A stretch of 64,000 bases of DNA from an uncultured Roseibium sp. (GTDB lineage: Bacteria > Pseudomonadota > Alphaproteobacteria > Rhizobiales > Stappiaceae). The DNA lies in assembly GCF_963669205.1 (NCBI RefSeq), contig NZ_OY769915.1, forward strand, positions 1,338,001 through 1,402,000, in the 5' to 3' direction. The notes beneath the pieces were generated by a model, which was not told where the DNA came from, did no database searches, and saw nothing but the letters and a program-made list of their open reading frames with translations. A program made the translations under genes and the position numbers. How positions within the stretch are numbered: position 1 is the first letter of the stretch; each line of letters opens with the position of its first letter. Shown here piece after piece: positions 18,296 to 27,974 of this stretch.

Positions 18296-18322
18296 AAGCT
18301 CCGGGTCGCCGGCCCGGAGCTT
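18296..18322 (-). terminator. Terminator between hydrolase and porin genes
   Basis: Perfect 10-bp stem AAGCTCCGGG/CCCGGAGCTT with a 7-nt loop lies between convergent genes. On the minus strand it is followed by TTTTGTTTC, so it should end porin transcription efficiently. On the plus strand the T-run is short. Confidence 0.82.
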
Positions 18323-18344
18323 GTCCATTGCATCTGCCTGCGGA

Positions 18345-19529
18345 TCAGAACGAACGCTGCATCCGGAAGGCACCAAATACCTGGTAGGTGTCGTCGAACC
18401 CGGAAGCGGCATCGAAATCCAGATCGCGATACTGGATTTCCGGCCCCATGATGAAACCGGGCACCGGTTCCCAAACAAGGTTGCTGGTGACGCTCCATTG
18501 CGTGAAGTCGTATGCGCTGGTTGCCGCGTCGACATTGTGGTAGCCGCCCTCGACATTGAGTTCGAGCGAGCTTGTCAGATCGAGGCTGACGCCGCCGAAC
18601 ACGTTCCATGTCCGAGTTGTTTCCGTGCTGTTTCCGTCCCAGACGGCGTCGGTTATCAGGTCATTCCAGCCGGTCGATCCGTAAGCACTGGCCCCGTCCG
18701 TGTAGACGCCCTGCAAGGCGATGCTTCCGCCTTGCGCAAGCCCGCCGAAATTGATCTCGACCCCTGCGCCGACCGCAAAGCCGAGTTCGTCCTCCGAGCT
18801 TCCGGTTTGCCCGTTGAATGCGGCATTCGGATAGACCTGATGCAATGCGCCCATGACCTGCGCTTCGCCCCAGCCCTGGCTGACGCCGAGGACGCCGATC
18901 AGATCGGGCATCCGGGTGCCGCCGTAGCCAAGCGTGGTGCCGTTCAGCCCGATACTAGCCTGGCGATCGGAGCGGTCTTCGACCGCGACCGTGGCGTTGA
19001 AGCCGTTGCCGAATGCATAAGTATAGGCGATCTGGTTCAGAGACTGATCCGAATAGCTCTCGATCTGGGCGTTGTAGGCATAGCCCGTGAAAAAGTCGAA
19101 ATTCGAATTCGTCAGACCGGCCGTAAGGCCGCCCCACTGGATATAGGCGTTGTCTATGGAAAACCCTGCCCGGTCGTTCGTCTGCTGCATGTAGAGTTCG
19201 ATGAACCCGCGTAGCGTCCCGAAGCTGGTCTGCGTTCGTGCATCCAGATAGAGGTAGCCGCGTGACCGCCACTGGTATCCGTCGCTGTCCCGCTCGCCCC
19301 AGGCGTTTTCCGCCTCGCCGAAATTCCTGACCCGGAATTCCGTGCGCAGGCGGCCGCGCACTCTCAGGCACGTTTCGGTTCCCGGAATATAGTAGAACCT
19401 GGCGCCGTAGGCATCGCAGATGCGAACGTAGTCTACCGGTTCCGGTGCGATCGGAAGATCAGCGGCAACTGCAGGCGCGGCTGCGCCGGCGAGCCCCGCG
19501 AGCAGTCCTAGAGCGATAATACGGGTCAT
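18345..19529 (-). CDS. Outer-membrane porin (alphaproteobacterial Porin_2-like)
   Basis: Starting at 19529 (GGAGAG upstream) gives 394 residues with a clear signal peptide ending AVAAD. The mature start DLPIAPEPVDYVRICDAYG and the two early cysteines fit the rhizobial RopA/Omp2 porin family, as do the following R-rich strands RVRGRLRTEFRVRN. The alternating aromatic beta-strand pattern ends with a terminal Phe (MQRSF), the usual Bam signal. It forms a passive channel in the outer membrane. Confidence 0.93.
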   Translation of the reverse strand: MTRIIALGLLAGLAGAAAPAVAADLPIAPEPVDYVRICDAYGARFYYIPGTETCLRVRGRLRTEFRVRNFGEAENAWGERDSDGYQWRSRGYLYLDARTQTSFGTLRGFIELYMQQTNDRAGFSIDNAYIQWGGLTAGLTNSNFDFFTGYAYNAQIESYSDQSLNQIAYTYAFGNGFNATVAVEDRSDRQASIGLNGTTLGYGGTRMPDLIGVLGVSQGWGEAQVMGALHQVYPNAAFNGQTGSSEDELGFAVGAGVEINFGGLAQGGSIALQGVYTDGASAYGSTGWNDLITDAVWDGNSTETTRTWNVFGGVSLDLTSSLELNVEGGYHNVDAATSAYDFTQWSVTSNLVWEPVPGFIMGPEIQYRDLDFDAASGFDDTYQVFGAFRMQRSF

Positions 19530-19668
19530 TGCACTCTCCGGGTGGCAAGAGGTGAGACCGCAACTATGGGCGATCCGTGTGACACTATTCCAACGGAAAG
19601 TCGGTCCCGGGCGCCCTACCGGCACATTCACGTATCCATTGTTGCCCTATTGCAACGCAAACCCATCC

Positions 19669-20121
19669 TTACCGTTTGGAAGAAAAGAAGGTTTTAAGTA
19701 TTTCTGCGGAGGCCGTCTCGCCGATCCCGGCATAGATTTCCGGCTGGTGGTGGCACGTGGGCTGGGAAAAGAATCGCGTTCCGTGTTCGACCGCACCGCC
19801 TTTTTCGTCACCGGCCCCGTAGTAAAGGCGCCTGATCCGCGCGAAGGAAACTGCGCCGGCGCACATCGAACACGGTTCAAGCGTCACATAGAGGTCGCAA
19901 CCGGTGAGGCGTTGCGTTTCCAGCAGCGCGCAGGCTTTCCGGATGACGAGGATTTCCGCATGTGCGGTCGGATCGTTGAGTTCCAGCGTTCTGTTGCCGT
20001 CCCGGGCCAGAATTTTCTCGTCCTTCACGAGAACCGCGCCGACAGGCACTTCGCCCCGGGTTGACGCAGCTTCTGCTTCTTCCAGTGCGATACTCATGAA
20101 GGACCTTCTGCCCGTGTTCAT
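19669..20121 (-). CDS. tadA: tRNA-specific adenosine deaminase
   Basis: TadA converts A34 to inosine in tRNA-Arg(ACG). The 150-residue protein has the zinc deaminase motifs H54-A-E56 and P-C84-S-M-C87, with GEVPVGAVLV before them. The start at 20121 is preceded by AAGGG and fits the family's FM-x2-AL N-terminus. It is divergent from rluB, a second RNA-modification gene. Confidence 0.96.
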   Translation of the reverse strand: MNTGRRSFMSIALEEAEAASTRGEVPVGAVLVKDEKILARDGNRTLELNDPTAHAEILVIRKACALLETQRLTGCDLYVTLEPCSMCAGAVSFARIRRLYYGAGDEKGGAVEHGTRFFSQPTCHHQPEIYAGIGETASAEILKTFFSSKR

Positions 20122-20268
20122 GCGATTTGCCCTTGTTGGGGTCGCACCAGCGCCCTCCTGAAAACACGCCTGTTTCGCATGTGTCATGCGCAAGGAAAAG
20201 AGCTAGGTTGCGAAAATAGCGGCCGTGAGGTGATTTCAGAAACGGTCAAGCTCTGCTATGAGGCGCCC

Positions 20269-21618
20269 ATGACAACAGGAAAACCAACACGCGGACGCCC
20301 CCAGCCGGCAAAAGGCTCCGGACGCCGGAACGCAGCGCCTGACAAGAAGCGCGCGCCATCTGCCAAGCCCAAAAGGGCGGTGGACACCCCTCCGATGCCT
20401 TCCCATGCCGCCGAGGCGGAACGGGGAGACCGGATTGCCAAGGTGATGGCCCGCGCCGGCCTGTGCTCCCGGCGGGAAGCGGAAAAATGGATCGAGGCCG
20501 GACGCGTTCAGCTGAACGGTGTCGTGCTTGCAACGCCCGCCGTTACCGTTTCTGAAAACGACAAGGTGCTGGTGGACGGCGAACCGCTGCCCATGCGCGA
20601 ACGGACCCGCCTTTGGCTGTATCACAAGCCGAAAGGACTGGTGACGACCAACAAGGACCCTGAGGGCCGCCCCACGGTCTTCGACCGGTTGCCGAAGGAC
20701 CTGCCGCGCGTGCTCACGGTCGGCCGGCTCGACATCAACACCGAAGGCCTGCTGCTCTTGACCAATGACGGCGGTCTGGCGCGGGTTCTCGAGCTGCCGT
20801 CGACGGGATGGCTGCGGCGGTATCGCGTGCGCGCCTTCGGCAAGGTCACGCAAACCGATCTGGATGCCCTGAATGACGGGATCGCCATTGACGGCGTTCT
20901 TTACGGCGCGATCGAAGCGACGCTGGACAAGGAGCAGGGCGGCAATATCTGGCTGACCGTGGGCTTGCGCGAAGGCAAGAACCGGGAAGTCAAGCGGGTG
21001 CTTGAGCATCTGGGCCTTGCCGTCAACCGTCTCATCCGCCTCTCGTATGGACCGTTTCAGCTGATGGACCTTGCCGATGGTGATGTCCGGGAAATTCGCG
21101 GCAGGATCCTGCGCGACCAGCTCGGCGAAACATTGGCGAACGAGGCGGGCGCGGACTTCGACGCTCCGATTTTCCACCAGCCGAAACAGGAGGAAACCAC
21201 GAAGTCCTCCGGAAAGTCACACGGTGCCGGAGGCAGATCTCAGGGCAAGCCCGGCGGTGGACGTGCGCAGGCGCAGGGCAAGTGGCTCACGGCGCGCGAG
21301 GGAAAATCGGAAACCGACAAGCGCAAGGCATCAAGGTCATCGGAGAGGCCGTCGGATCCGGGCCAGAAGCGGCCAAAACGCGGCAATACAGGGCCGCGCC
21401 AGGAAAAGGTGTCGCCGCGTTCGCGCTTTCGCATGACATCCGAGCCGAGGCCGCGCAAGGAGTTCGCTGAGGAACGGTCTGCTCCCCCGCGGCGTATCTG
21501 GAGCGACGATGGCCTTGTGGAAGACAAGCAACAGGATAAGAGATCGGAAAAGCCCGGACGTGACCGAAGCGGACCGGCGAGGGACGACGACAGGCCTAAA
21601 GGGGGCAGGCGCTCTTGA
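20269..21618 (+). CDS. rluB: 23S rRNA pseudouridine synthase, RluB family
   Basis: The protein has a basic, disordered N-terminus (about 1-50). An S4 RNA-binding domain (RIAKVMARAGLCSRREAEKW) follows, then the RsuA/RluB/E/F catalytic domain with GRLDINTEGLLLLTNDG, containing the catalytic Asp. The last 130 residues are lysine/arginine-rich and low in complexity, as often seen in rhizobial RluB. The start at 20269 is chosen because upstream codons are not protein-like. The 3' end overlaps rsmD by 4 bp, so the two rRNA-modification genes are coupled. Confidence 0.93.
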   Translation: MTTGKPTRGRPQPAKGSGRRNAAPDKKRAPSAKPKRAVDTPPMPSHAAEAERGDRIAKVMARAGLCSRREAEKWIEAGRVQLNGVVLATPAVTVSENDKVLVDGEPLPMRERTRLWLYHKPKGLVTTNKDPEGRPTVFDRLPKDLPRVLTVGRLDINTEGLLLLTNDGGLARVLELPSTGWLRRYRVRAFGKVTQTDLDALNDGIAIDGVLYGAIEATLDKEQGGNIWLTVGLREGKNREVKRVLEHLGLAVNRLIRLSYGPFQLMDLADGDVREIRGRILRDQLGETLANEAGADFDAPIFHQPKQEETTKSSGKSHGAGGRSQGKPGGGRAQAQGKWLTAREGKSETDKRKASRSSERPSDPGQKRPKRGNTGPRQEKVSPRSRFRMTSEPRPRKEFAEERSAPPRRIWSDDGLVEDKQQDKRSEKPGRDRSGPARDDDRPKGGRRS

Positions 21619-22175
21619 GAATTGTTGCCGGGCGGTTCAGGGGCAAGTCGCTCGTCTCGCCGAGGTCGCACGGAACCAGACCGACGAGTGACCGGCTCAG
21701 GGAAACGATTTTCAACATTCTCGCGCACGGGCTCGCCGTCGATGTGGAGGGCGCGCGCGTCCTTGATCTGTTTGCCGGAACAGGTGCTCTCGGATTTGAG
21801 GCCGTCAGCCGTGGAGCGCGTCATTGCACCTTCATAGAGGAAGGCGCTGAGGCCCGCGGCATCATCCGCACGAACATGGAAAACTTGGGCCTGAATGGCA
21901 TTGCCAAGATCTTTCGGCGCGATGCGACGCACCTTGGCACGGTCGGGACGATCGAACCGTTCAACCTGGTCTTTGCAGACCCGCCTTACGGCAAGGGACT
22001 GGGAGAACTGGCGCTGGCATCAGCCGCAAAGGGCGGTTGGCTGGCACCCGGCGCAGTCTGCGTCCTTGAAGAAAGCGCCGCAGCGGTGCCGGAGTTGCCG
22101 CCGGCGTTTTCGGAAATTGATCGGCGTCAGGCAGGCGACAGTCAGGTCACCTTCCTCAGGTATCAGGGCGGTTGA
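21615..22175 (+). CDS. rsmD: 16S rRNA (guanine-N2) methyltransferase RsmD
   Basis: This 186-residue Rossmann methyltransferase methylates G966 of 16S rRNA. The start is TTG inside the rluB stop (TTGA); it yields the family N-terminus MRIVAGRFRGK, so the unusual codon is credible. The SAM motif is LDLFAGTGALGFEA and the catalytic motif is ADPPYGKG. It ends 15 bp from the convergent MBL-fold gene. Confidence 0.95.
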   Translation: MRIVAGRFRGKSLVSPRSHGTRPTSDRLRETIFNILAHGLAVDVEGARVLDLFAGTGALGFEAVSRGARHCTFIEEGAEARGIIRTNMENLGLNGIAKIFRRDATHLGTVGTIEPFNLVFADPPYGKGLGELALASAAKGGWLAPGAVCVLEESAAAVPELPPAFSEIDRRQAGDSQVTFLRYQGG

Positions 22176-22190
22176 GAACCGGCAGAGCGT

Positions 22191-23048
22191 TCAGGCGCCG
22201 CCAGGCATCATGATATAGACCGTCGTTCTCGACGGAAGCGTCGCCTTGCTGATCACGAGTTTGGGCAGGTCGGCCTGCACGATCTCGTAGCCGGCTTCGG
22301 CTGCCCGGCCCGTGAACGCAGGCAGGGCGCCCGCGAAATGGAAGTGCATCGGGATGATCATTGCCGGGCCGATACCCTTCAGGACGTCCATCAGGCTGTC
22401 GAGGCGCAGCGTCGAGGAATTGTCGATCGCGGCGAAGACAACGTCAATCTGTCCGAGACGCAGGTAATCCTCTTTCGTCAGCCTGTGATGCAGATGCCCG
22501 AGATGCGCAATGCACAGGTCGGCGATCTCGAAAATGAAGATCGAGTTGCCCAGGCGCCGCGTCTCCCCGTCCCAACTGCGGATATTCGTCTGCACATTCC
22601 TGATCCGCACATCTCCGACCGTGAGGTCGTGATCCATCGGCCCGCCTTCGGGGTTCCAGCCGTAGAGCAGGTGCTCGATTTCCGGGTCCGGCGAAAGCGA
22701 ATAGTGGGTGGAATGCGCGCCGTTCATCGTGGCGACCGTGGGCGGCAGGAACGGGCGGTGAATGTCGTTGTAGTCGGTGGCGATGCGAATACTGCCGGGA
22801 GTTTCCAGCTCAAAGGTGGAATGGCCGATATACCTGATCTGCACCTCGCCGGCCTGGAGCGCCGCCTGCCAGACCCGGACCTCGTCGGCACCGGGGGCGA
22901 GATAAGGGGCATTTGCCACGAGTTGGCAGATGGCCATGGCGGGCGATGCGAACGCTGCGATCACAAGGCCGAGCAGCAGCGCTACGGTCCGGCGCGCGCT
23001 TCGGACGCGGAGACGTGTCTGGATTGAAGCTTCGGTGCCTTGGTTCAT
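22191..23048 (-). CDS. Exported MBL-fold protein (UlaG-like)
   Basis: The 285-residue protein starts at 23048 (AAGGA upstream) and has a signal peptide ending SPAMA. The metallo-beta-lactamase fold is suggested by IGHSTFELE, DYNDIHRP, HLGHLHHRL and MHFHF, a pattern near the UlaG-like branch. The usual HxHxDH is replaced by these scattered His/Asp, so metal binding is likely but the activity is unclear. It lies alone between convergent rsmD and a small orphan gene. Confidence 0.72.
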   Translation of the reverse strand: MNQGTEASIQTRLRVRSARRTVALLLGLVIAAFASPAMAICQLVANAPYLAPGADEVRVWQAALQAGEVQIRYIGHSTFELETPGSIRIATDYNDIHRPFLPPTVATMNGAHSTHYSLSPDPEIEHLLYGWNPEGGPMDHDLTVGDVRIRNVQTNIRSWDGETRRLGNSIFIFEIADLCIAHLGHLHHRLTKEDYLRLGQIDVVFAAIDNSSTLRLDSLMDVLKGIGPAMIIPMHFHFAGALPAFTGRAAEAGYEIVQADLPKLVISKATLPSRTTVYIMMPGGA

Positions 23049-23269
23049 GTGCTCGTCCTTGATTACAGCCGGGCTGACTAAAAGAGTAGCGGTCGGTTTG
23101 GCCGAGGCAAGCACGAAAATTGGTCACGCCTGTACGGCGTTGATGTCATTGGTAATTTGGGAACGCGTCTGGCGGAAGAAAAAGGCAACCGGCCAGCGCG
23201 TCGAAATACGCGGAGGCGGTTGCCGCAGGTGGGGGCGGGAGGGAGGAAGAACCAGCCCCTAATGAAATC

Positions 23270-23608
23270 TCAAACCACGTGAAGACTGACCGGCGCTTTT
23301 CCGCCCCGCTGACGGATGTCCGCCTCTGCTTCACCAGTTATGTTTGTCTGCGCCTGCATATGAATGAGTTCACCGGCGTGTCCGGCTTCCATCATCAGGG
23401 ACGCACGGCTGCAAAGCGCTGCCATAGACAGCCCGAGCCGGCGCAGATGCGAGCGTCTGTAACAATAAACCGCGAGGGCCGCCCTCTGTCGTTCGGGAAG
23501 CTCAATTCCAACATCCGTGACAACGTTCAGTGTCGCTTCAAGAAGCTGTTTCAGCAAATCCTCTGGAACCGGACAATTCTCCAGATCCGCAGACCCCGAT
23601 TTGTGCAT
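23270..23608 (-). CDS. Hypothetical 112-residue protein
   Basis: The ATG at 23606-23608 is preceded by AGAGG at 7 nt. The protein is soluble and helical, with an Arg-rich middle (ERQRAALAVYCYRRSHLRRL) and a distinct Met/Gln C-terminus. No known domain is recognised. Codon choice is GC-rich like the surrounding genes, whereas the 110 bp upstream are strikingly AT-rich, a likely promoter. The reading is supported by start signal and composition only. Confidence 0.55.
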   Translation of the reverse strand: MHKSGSADLENCPVPEDLLKQLLEATLNVVTDVGIELPERQRAALAVYCYRRSHLRRLGLSMAALCSRASLMMEAGHAGELIHMQAQTNITGEAEADIRQRGGKAPVSLHVV

Positions 23609-23721
23609 TGTCTTACCTCTGGTTTTTAAGAATAATATTCCCCAGTGGCATTAAAAAAAAATTAATTTCCGGGTTTTTTACAGGAAAAATCAACTGGATG
23701 GTGAAATTTACTTAGGCGTTT

Positions 23722-24585
23722 TCAAGTAACTATCATAGGTTGTTTCGTCAGTGCTGACAGTTGTTCTCTTGTTGATGCTCTCAAGGCTTCGGCTCTTTCG
23801 AGAATTTGCTCTGCCTTCAGGAAATCGAGGACGCGGACCGAGTCGTGGGGCGGTCGCACCAGGATATCCGGTTGTTCCAGCTTCAGTTTTTGCGACGTGA
23901 TCGTCTGCATAAGGATTTGCGATGAACCGAACAGGGCGTCCAGCATGTTGATGTCCGACCTGTTTTCTCGCGGCACCGGCGCGCCGACGACATCCACCGC
24001 AACGACGATGTCGCAATCGGTGCGCATGCCTTCGAAGGGCAGGGGATTCACGACACCGCCGTCGATCAGGAATCGGTCTGCGTGCTGCACCGGCCGGAAA
24101 ATGGCAGGTATCGCTATTGACGCAGCTATCGCAGGCAGCAGCGGCCCCTTTTCAAAGTCAAATTCTTCACAACCGAAGAAATCCGTCGCAAGCACGCGAA
24201 GCGGAATTTGCAGATCCTCGAAACTCTTCGGCAGGTGCTCGGCAATGAAGACGTCGAGCACACGTTCCGGATCGAGTTGGACCGGACGCGCCCGGAACAT
24301 GTCGGCAAAACGCTTTGGTCTCAGTTGCCAGACTTTCGACAGCACATTGTTCCGGTCGGCGAAAATGTTCAGGACAATTCTGCGGATCTCCTCGCCGCTG
24401 TAGCCGCTCGCATAGGCGGCGCCGAGAATTGCGCCGATCGAGGTTCCGGCAATTCGGGTAGGTTTCAGACCCAGATCGTCGAACGCTTCGAGAACGGGAA
24501 TATGCGCCAGCCCGCGGGCACCACCGCCTCCCAGGGCAAGTCCGATCCGTGGGGGTGTCGTGGAGGTCGCCATTTGCGCGGTCAT
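23722..24585 (-). CDS. Patatin-like phospholipase (RssA-like)
   Basis: This 287-residue protein carries the patatin signature: oxyanion loop GGGGARG (residues 19-25), nucleophile Ser49 in GTSIG, and the dyad Asp in DGGVVNP near residue 190. No signal peptide is seen, so it likely acts in the cytoplasm or at the membrane face on acyl lipids. Upstream in-frame ATGs exist at 24624 and 24750; 24585 has AGGA at moderate distance and fits the family start. It is 122 bp downstream of the GGDEF-EAL gene on the same strand. Confidence 0.88.
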   Translation of the reverse strand: MTAQMATSTTPPRIGLALGGGGARGLAHIPVLEAFDDLGLKPTRIAGTSIGAILGAAYASGYSGEEIRRIVLNIFADRNNVLSKVWQLRPKRFADMFRARPVQLDPERVLDVFIAEHLPKSFEDLQIPLRVLATDFFGCEEFDFEKGPLLPAIAASIAIPAIFRPVQHADRFLIDGGVVNPLPFEGMRTDCDIVVAVDVVGAPVPRENRSDINMLDALFGSSQILMQTITSQKLKLEQPDILVRPPHDSVRVLDFLKAEQILERAEALRASTREQLSALTKQPMIVT

Positions 24586-24707
24586 CGCGTGCGCTTTCCT
24601 TTCATCGCTCGTCTGCCCTGACATGGGAATGCAGGCGGCTTTTTCCAAGGCAGACGGTCTCGCTTGCGCGAGCGGCAGATCGTTCACGGCATGGAAGATA
24701 GCGCGCC

Positions 24708-27700
24708 TCAGATGACGAAATAAAGATCGTCGGATGCCTCTGTCATCCACTCGGTCATCTGGTCAAGCGGCATCGGTTCGGCGATCAGATACCCCTGGAT
24801 GGAGAAGTCACCCATCATGCGCAAACGGTGATATTGCGCCTCGGTCTCGACACCTTCGCACACGACTGCGACGTTCAGGGATCTTGCAAGATGGACCAGC
24901 TGGTTGACAACCGCTTCCTTTCGCGGGTCATCGATCATCTGGGCGGTGAACGAGCGGTCTATCTTCAGTCCGTTGATCGGCAGGTCGGCGACGTGGGTCA
25001 GCGATGCATAGCCGGTGCCGAAATCATCGAGCTCGATATGAACACCAAGCTCGAACAGCTCCCGGAGCGCCGCCAGGTGGCCGGAACGGGTGTCGTTCAG
25101 GAAAACGGACTCCAGAACTTCGGCGGTAACGCGCTCCGCACCGATCTCGTATTTCGCCATTGCGGCCCTGAAATGCTCCACCAGAAGCCCGGAGGCGAGG
25201 TGAGAGGGAGAAACGTTTACCGAGATGCGGCCGAAGTCGAGCCCGCTGACCAGCCAATGTTTGGCGGCGGCAAAGGCTCTGTCGATGATGATTTCGCCGA
25301 GAACCGGGGCGAGGCTGGTTTTCTCGACAACCGGAAGGAACTCCGCCGGCGAAAGGATGCCGCGCTCGGGATGGTCCCAGCGTATCAGTGCTTCGATACC
25401 GGTGATGTTCTGGGAACGCAAATTGACCTGCGGCTGAAAGACCATGAAGAACTGGTTTTCCTTGACCGCATTTTGCAGTTCGCGCTCGATCCTTGCCTCG
25501 GTCTCACTTTCCGTCTTCATGCTGGACTTGAAGAACGTGAACCGGTCCTTGCCGCTTTCCTTCGACTGGTAGAGCGCAAGGTCGGCATTGAAAAGAAGGT
25601 CCTCGAACGACGCGCCGTCTTCAGGGCACAGCGCGATCCCCATGCTGACCGTCGGCCAGAACCGGTTGCCGTTGAACTCCATCGGCAGGCGCATGAGACG
25701 CCGGGCGCGCTCGAACAGTTCATTGGGGTCGGCGCAGGCATTGTCCGCGATGATGACAAACTCGTCGCCGCCCCAGCGATAGGGTGTGCCGAGCCCGCGC
25801 GACACCTCACGCAGTCTGCGGCCGGTCTCTTCCAGACAGTAGTCGCCCGCAAGGTGGCCGAGCGTATCGTTCACGCGCTTGAAATTGTCCATGTCGACAT
25901 GAACCAGAAAGCCCGGCTTGTCGGCCCGTTCGAACCGCAGTTTCGCATCGCGCTGGCAACCGGCCCTGTTGGAGAGTTTGGTCAGCGGATCGAAGTAGGC
26001 CAGCCGCTCTGCACGCACCCTCGCTTCTCTGGTCTCGGTCTCCCGCATGACCCTTTCCGTCACATCGTTCGCGATAATGACAAAGAGGTCCTCGTCCTTG
26101 TCCTTCAGCAGCTGAATGCGCAGTTCGACCGGATATTCGGACCCGTCCTTGCGCCGGTGAACGGTTTCCGCCGCGATGCCCTCGAGGTCTCCGGTCAGGA
26201 GCGGCCGGACCTGATGCCTTATGGCATCCTCGTTGTAGATCGAGTTTACATCCCAAAGATGCATGGACTGAAGGCTGTCCGGCAAGTAGCCGAGATTGTT
26301 CAGGGCACACCTGTTGGCATATCGGAACCGGAACGTTGCCGCATCAAGGATGAAGATCTCGTTGAGCGACGATTCCAGGATATTGGCGAGCAGATGGTTG
26401 CGCTGCTCGGCCGCCGTGCGCTCGGTGACGTCGTGCACTGTGCCGATGACTTTCGCGGCTTTTCCGTCCGGACCGGGCTCTACATAACCGCGAATGTGAA
26501 GGGCGCGCGGCTTGCCGTTTTCCGGGATCAGCGAGTGCTCGAAATCGAATTCTCCGCACACTTCGACCGCGTTTTGAACCATGAGTTGAGCCGCTCGTCG
26601 CTCGTGCTCGGGAATCTGCGCGTAGACCTTGTCTATGATCTGGTGCGAGGGCAGCTGGCTGTCGACATGCATGATCCGGAAATATTCTTCCGTTGCACTG
26701 ACTTCATTTGTCGCAAGATCCCGTTCCCAGCTGCCGACCGTGGCGATGCGCTGGGCTTCCAGAAGCTTGGAGGTATTGCTTTCCAGCTGGTCGGTATAAT
26801 CACGAACTTCCGATTCCAGGCGATGCCGTGTGACCTGGACAGAGGATTGCAGGCCGGTCAGCAGGCGCTGGATCACCGCCCACGTGATCAGCGACAATCC
26901 CACGCCGATCAGCACCGAAACGAGGACACCCCTGAGAAACGCCCACATGTTGTGCGTGACGTCCTTGATGACCCGCAAGGTGATGTCATTGCCGCCGCCG
27001 GACAGGGCGAGAGGCAGGTCGCGCACCATGTAGATCCGCCCATCCTGGATATAGAACGGCTCAATTCCTGTGCCCCGGCCGGGGTTTGAAAAGACCTCCA
27101 GATCAAGTCCGCCGGGTGCAAAGCTTCCAAGCACCCTGTGGATCGTCCGGTCGGCACTGTCTGTGTTTTGGCCCGGCAATCGGCTGGTCTTCACGATCTG
27201 GGCATCGATGGCCGTGCTGGCAAGCGCAAGAGAGCGCTCGATGTCGGTTGTCAGCTTCAGGTAGCCGAGCAATTGCCCGTCGGACAGCCAGGGCCGCAGG
27301 ACACCGACGACGAAGCGCTTGTCGGGACCGAGCTCAATTCCGTCGTAATGCCCGGCTGCAATTTCATCCGGATCGATCTTGCGGGCGCCTGCCGGTCCGA
27401 ACGCGACCGGATTTGCCTCCAGCGGATAGACAGGCGTCATGTCGGGGCTGAAGATCGAAAACTCGACTATGTCACGACGGTGGGCCTTGGAAGCAAAGAG
27501 AGCCGCCGCCAGGCGCCTCACCTTGCGCTCGTCCCTCGCGCGAATGGCATCCTGAAGATCCGTGCCGTTGCCAAGTATCCTGAAGATCTCCGCAAGTGTG
27601 TCGGCTCCGAGTTCTTTCTGCTGCATCACCAGCCGTTCGGCCGTATTCACGATCGCTTCCTGCGGCTCGCGCAGGTTCCGGAATTCGGACGATATGTTCT

Positions 27701-27974
27701 GCGCCACAAGGATGCATACGATCAGCCCCAGGAAAGACAGGAACACCGTCCGGATCGGTTTTTCGAAGTTCAGGTCGTCTTTTGGAGAAAGCCGCGCAAC
27801 GATGCGGTCAAGAAAGGTGTCGGGTTGGGGCCGGCGAGAGGCGCTGTCCCGCAAGTTCTTCTGTTTGATCGACTTCTGTCTGCCCAGACCCAGCACAAAT
27901 ACCCCCGGCAGCCGCAGCTGCGAACACAGTGGCGCGACCGTCTGCAAGGTGTGTTTGGATGTCCTTCTTGGCAC
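24708..27974 (-). CDS. GGDEF-EAL sensor protein with two PAS domains
   Basis: This 1088-residue cyclic-di-GMP enzyme has a first membrane segment near 77-94, a periplasmic sensor of about 250 residues, and a second segment near 352-374. Two PAS domains follow (about 410-530 and 535-655). GGDEF is intact at 735-739 (RWGGDEFVII), so diguanylate cyclase activity is possible. The EAL domain has Glu861 in EALIRW, plus DDFGTGYASL and EGVET, so phosphodiesterase activity is also possible. The start is read as GTG with GAAGG 11 nt upstream; a later start within the first 60 codons is possible. The net activity cannot be decided from sequence. Confidence 0.93.
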   Translation of the reverse strand: MPRRTSKHTLQTVAPLCSQLRLPGVFVLGLGRQKSIKQKNLRDSASRRPQPDTFLDRIVARLSPKDDLNFEKPIRTVFLSFLGLIVCILVAQNISSEFRNLREPQEAIVNTAERLVMQQKELGADTLAEIFRILGNGTDLQDAIRARDERKVRRLAAALFASKAHRRDIVEFSIFSPDMTPVYPLEANPVAFGPAGARKIDPDEIAAGHYDGIELGPDKRFVVGVLRPWLSDGQLLGYLKLTTDIERSLALASTAIDAQIVKTSRLPGQNTDSADRTIHRVLGSFAPGGLDLEVFSNPGRGTGIEPFYIQDGRIYMVRDLPLALSGGGNDITLRVIKDVTHNMWAFLRGVLVSVLIGVGLSLITWAVIQRLLTGLQSSVQVTRHRLESEVRDYTDQLESNTSKLLEAQRIATVGSWERDLATNEVSATEEYFRIMHVDSQLPSHQIIDKVYAQIPEHERRAAQLMVQNAVEVCGEFDFEHSLIPENGKPRALHIRGYVEPGPDGKAAKVIGTVHDVTERTAAEQRNHLLANILESSLNEIFILDAATFRFRYANRCALNNLGYLPDSLQSMHLWDVNSIYNEDAIRHQVRPLLTGDLEGIAAETVHRRKDGSEYPVELRIQLLKDKDEDLFVIIANDVTERVMRETETREARVRAERLAYFDPLTKLSNRAGCQRDAKLRFERADKPGFLVHVDMDNFKRVNDTLGHLAGDYCLEETGRRLREVSRGLGTPYRWGGDEFVIIADNACADPNELFERARRLMRLPMEFNGNRFWPTVSMGIALCPEDGASFEDLLFNADLALYQSKESGKDRFTFFKSSMKTESETEARIERELQNAVKENQFFMVFQPQVNLRSQNITGIEALIRWDHPERGILSPAEFLPVVEKTSLAPVLGEIIIDRAFAAAKHWLVSGLDFGRISVNVSPSHLASGLLVEHFRAAMAKYEIGAERVTAEVLESVFLNDTRSGHLAALRELFELGVHIELDDFGTGYASLTHVADLPINGLKIDRSFTAQMIDDPRKEAVVNQLVHLARSLNVAVVCEGVETEAQYHRLRMMGDFSIQGYLIAEPMPLDQMTEWMTEASDDLYFVI

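Noticed and set aside
24828..27089. Open frame of over 750 codons antisense to the GGDEF-EAL gene
   Set aside because: The opposite strand encodes intact PAS, GGDEF and EAL domains. This frame is a composition shadow.
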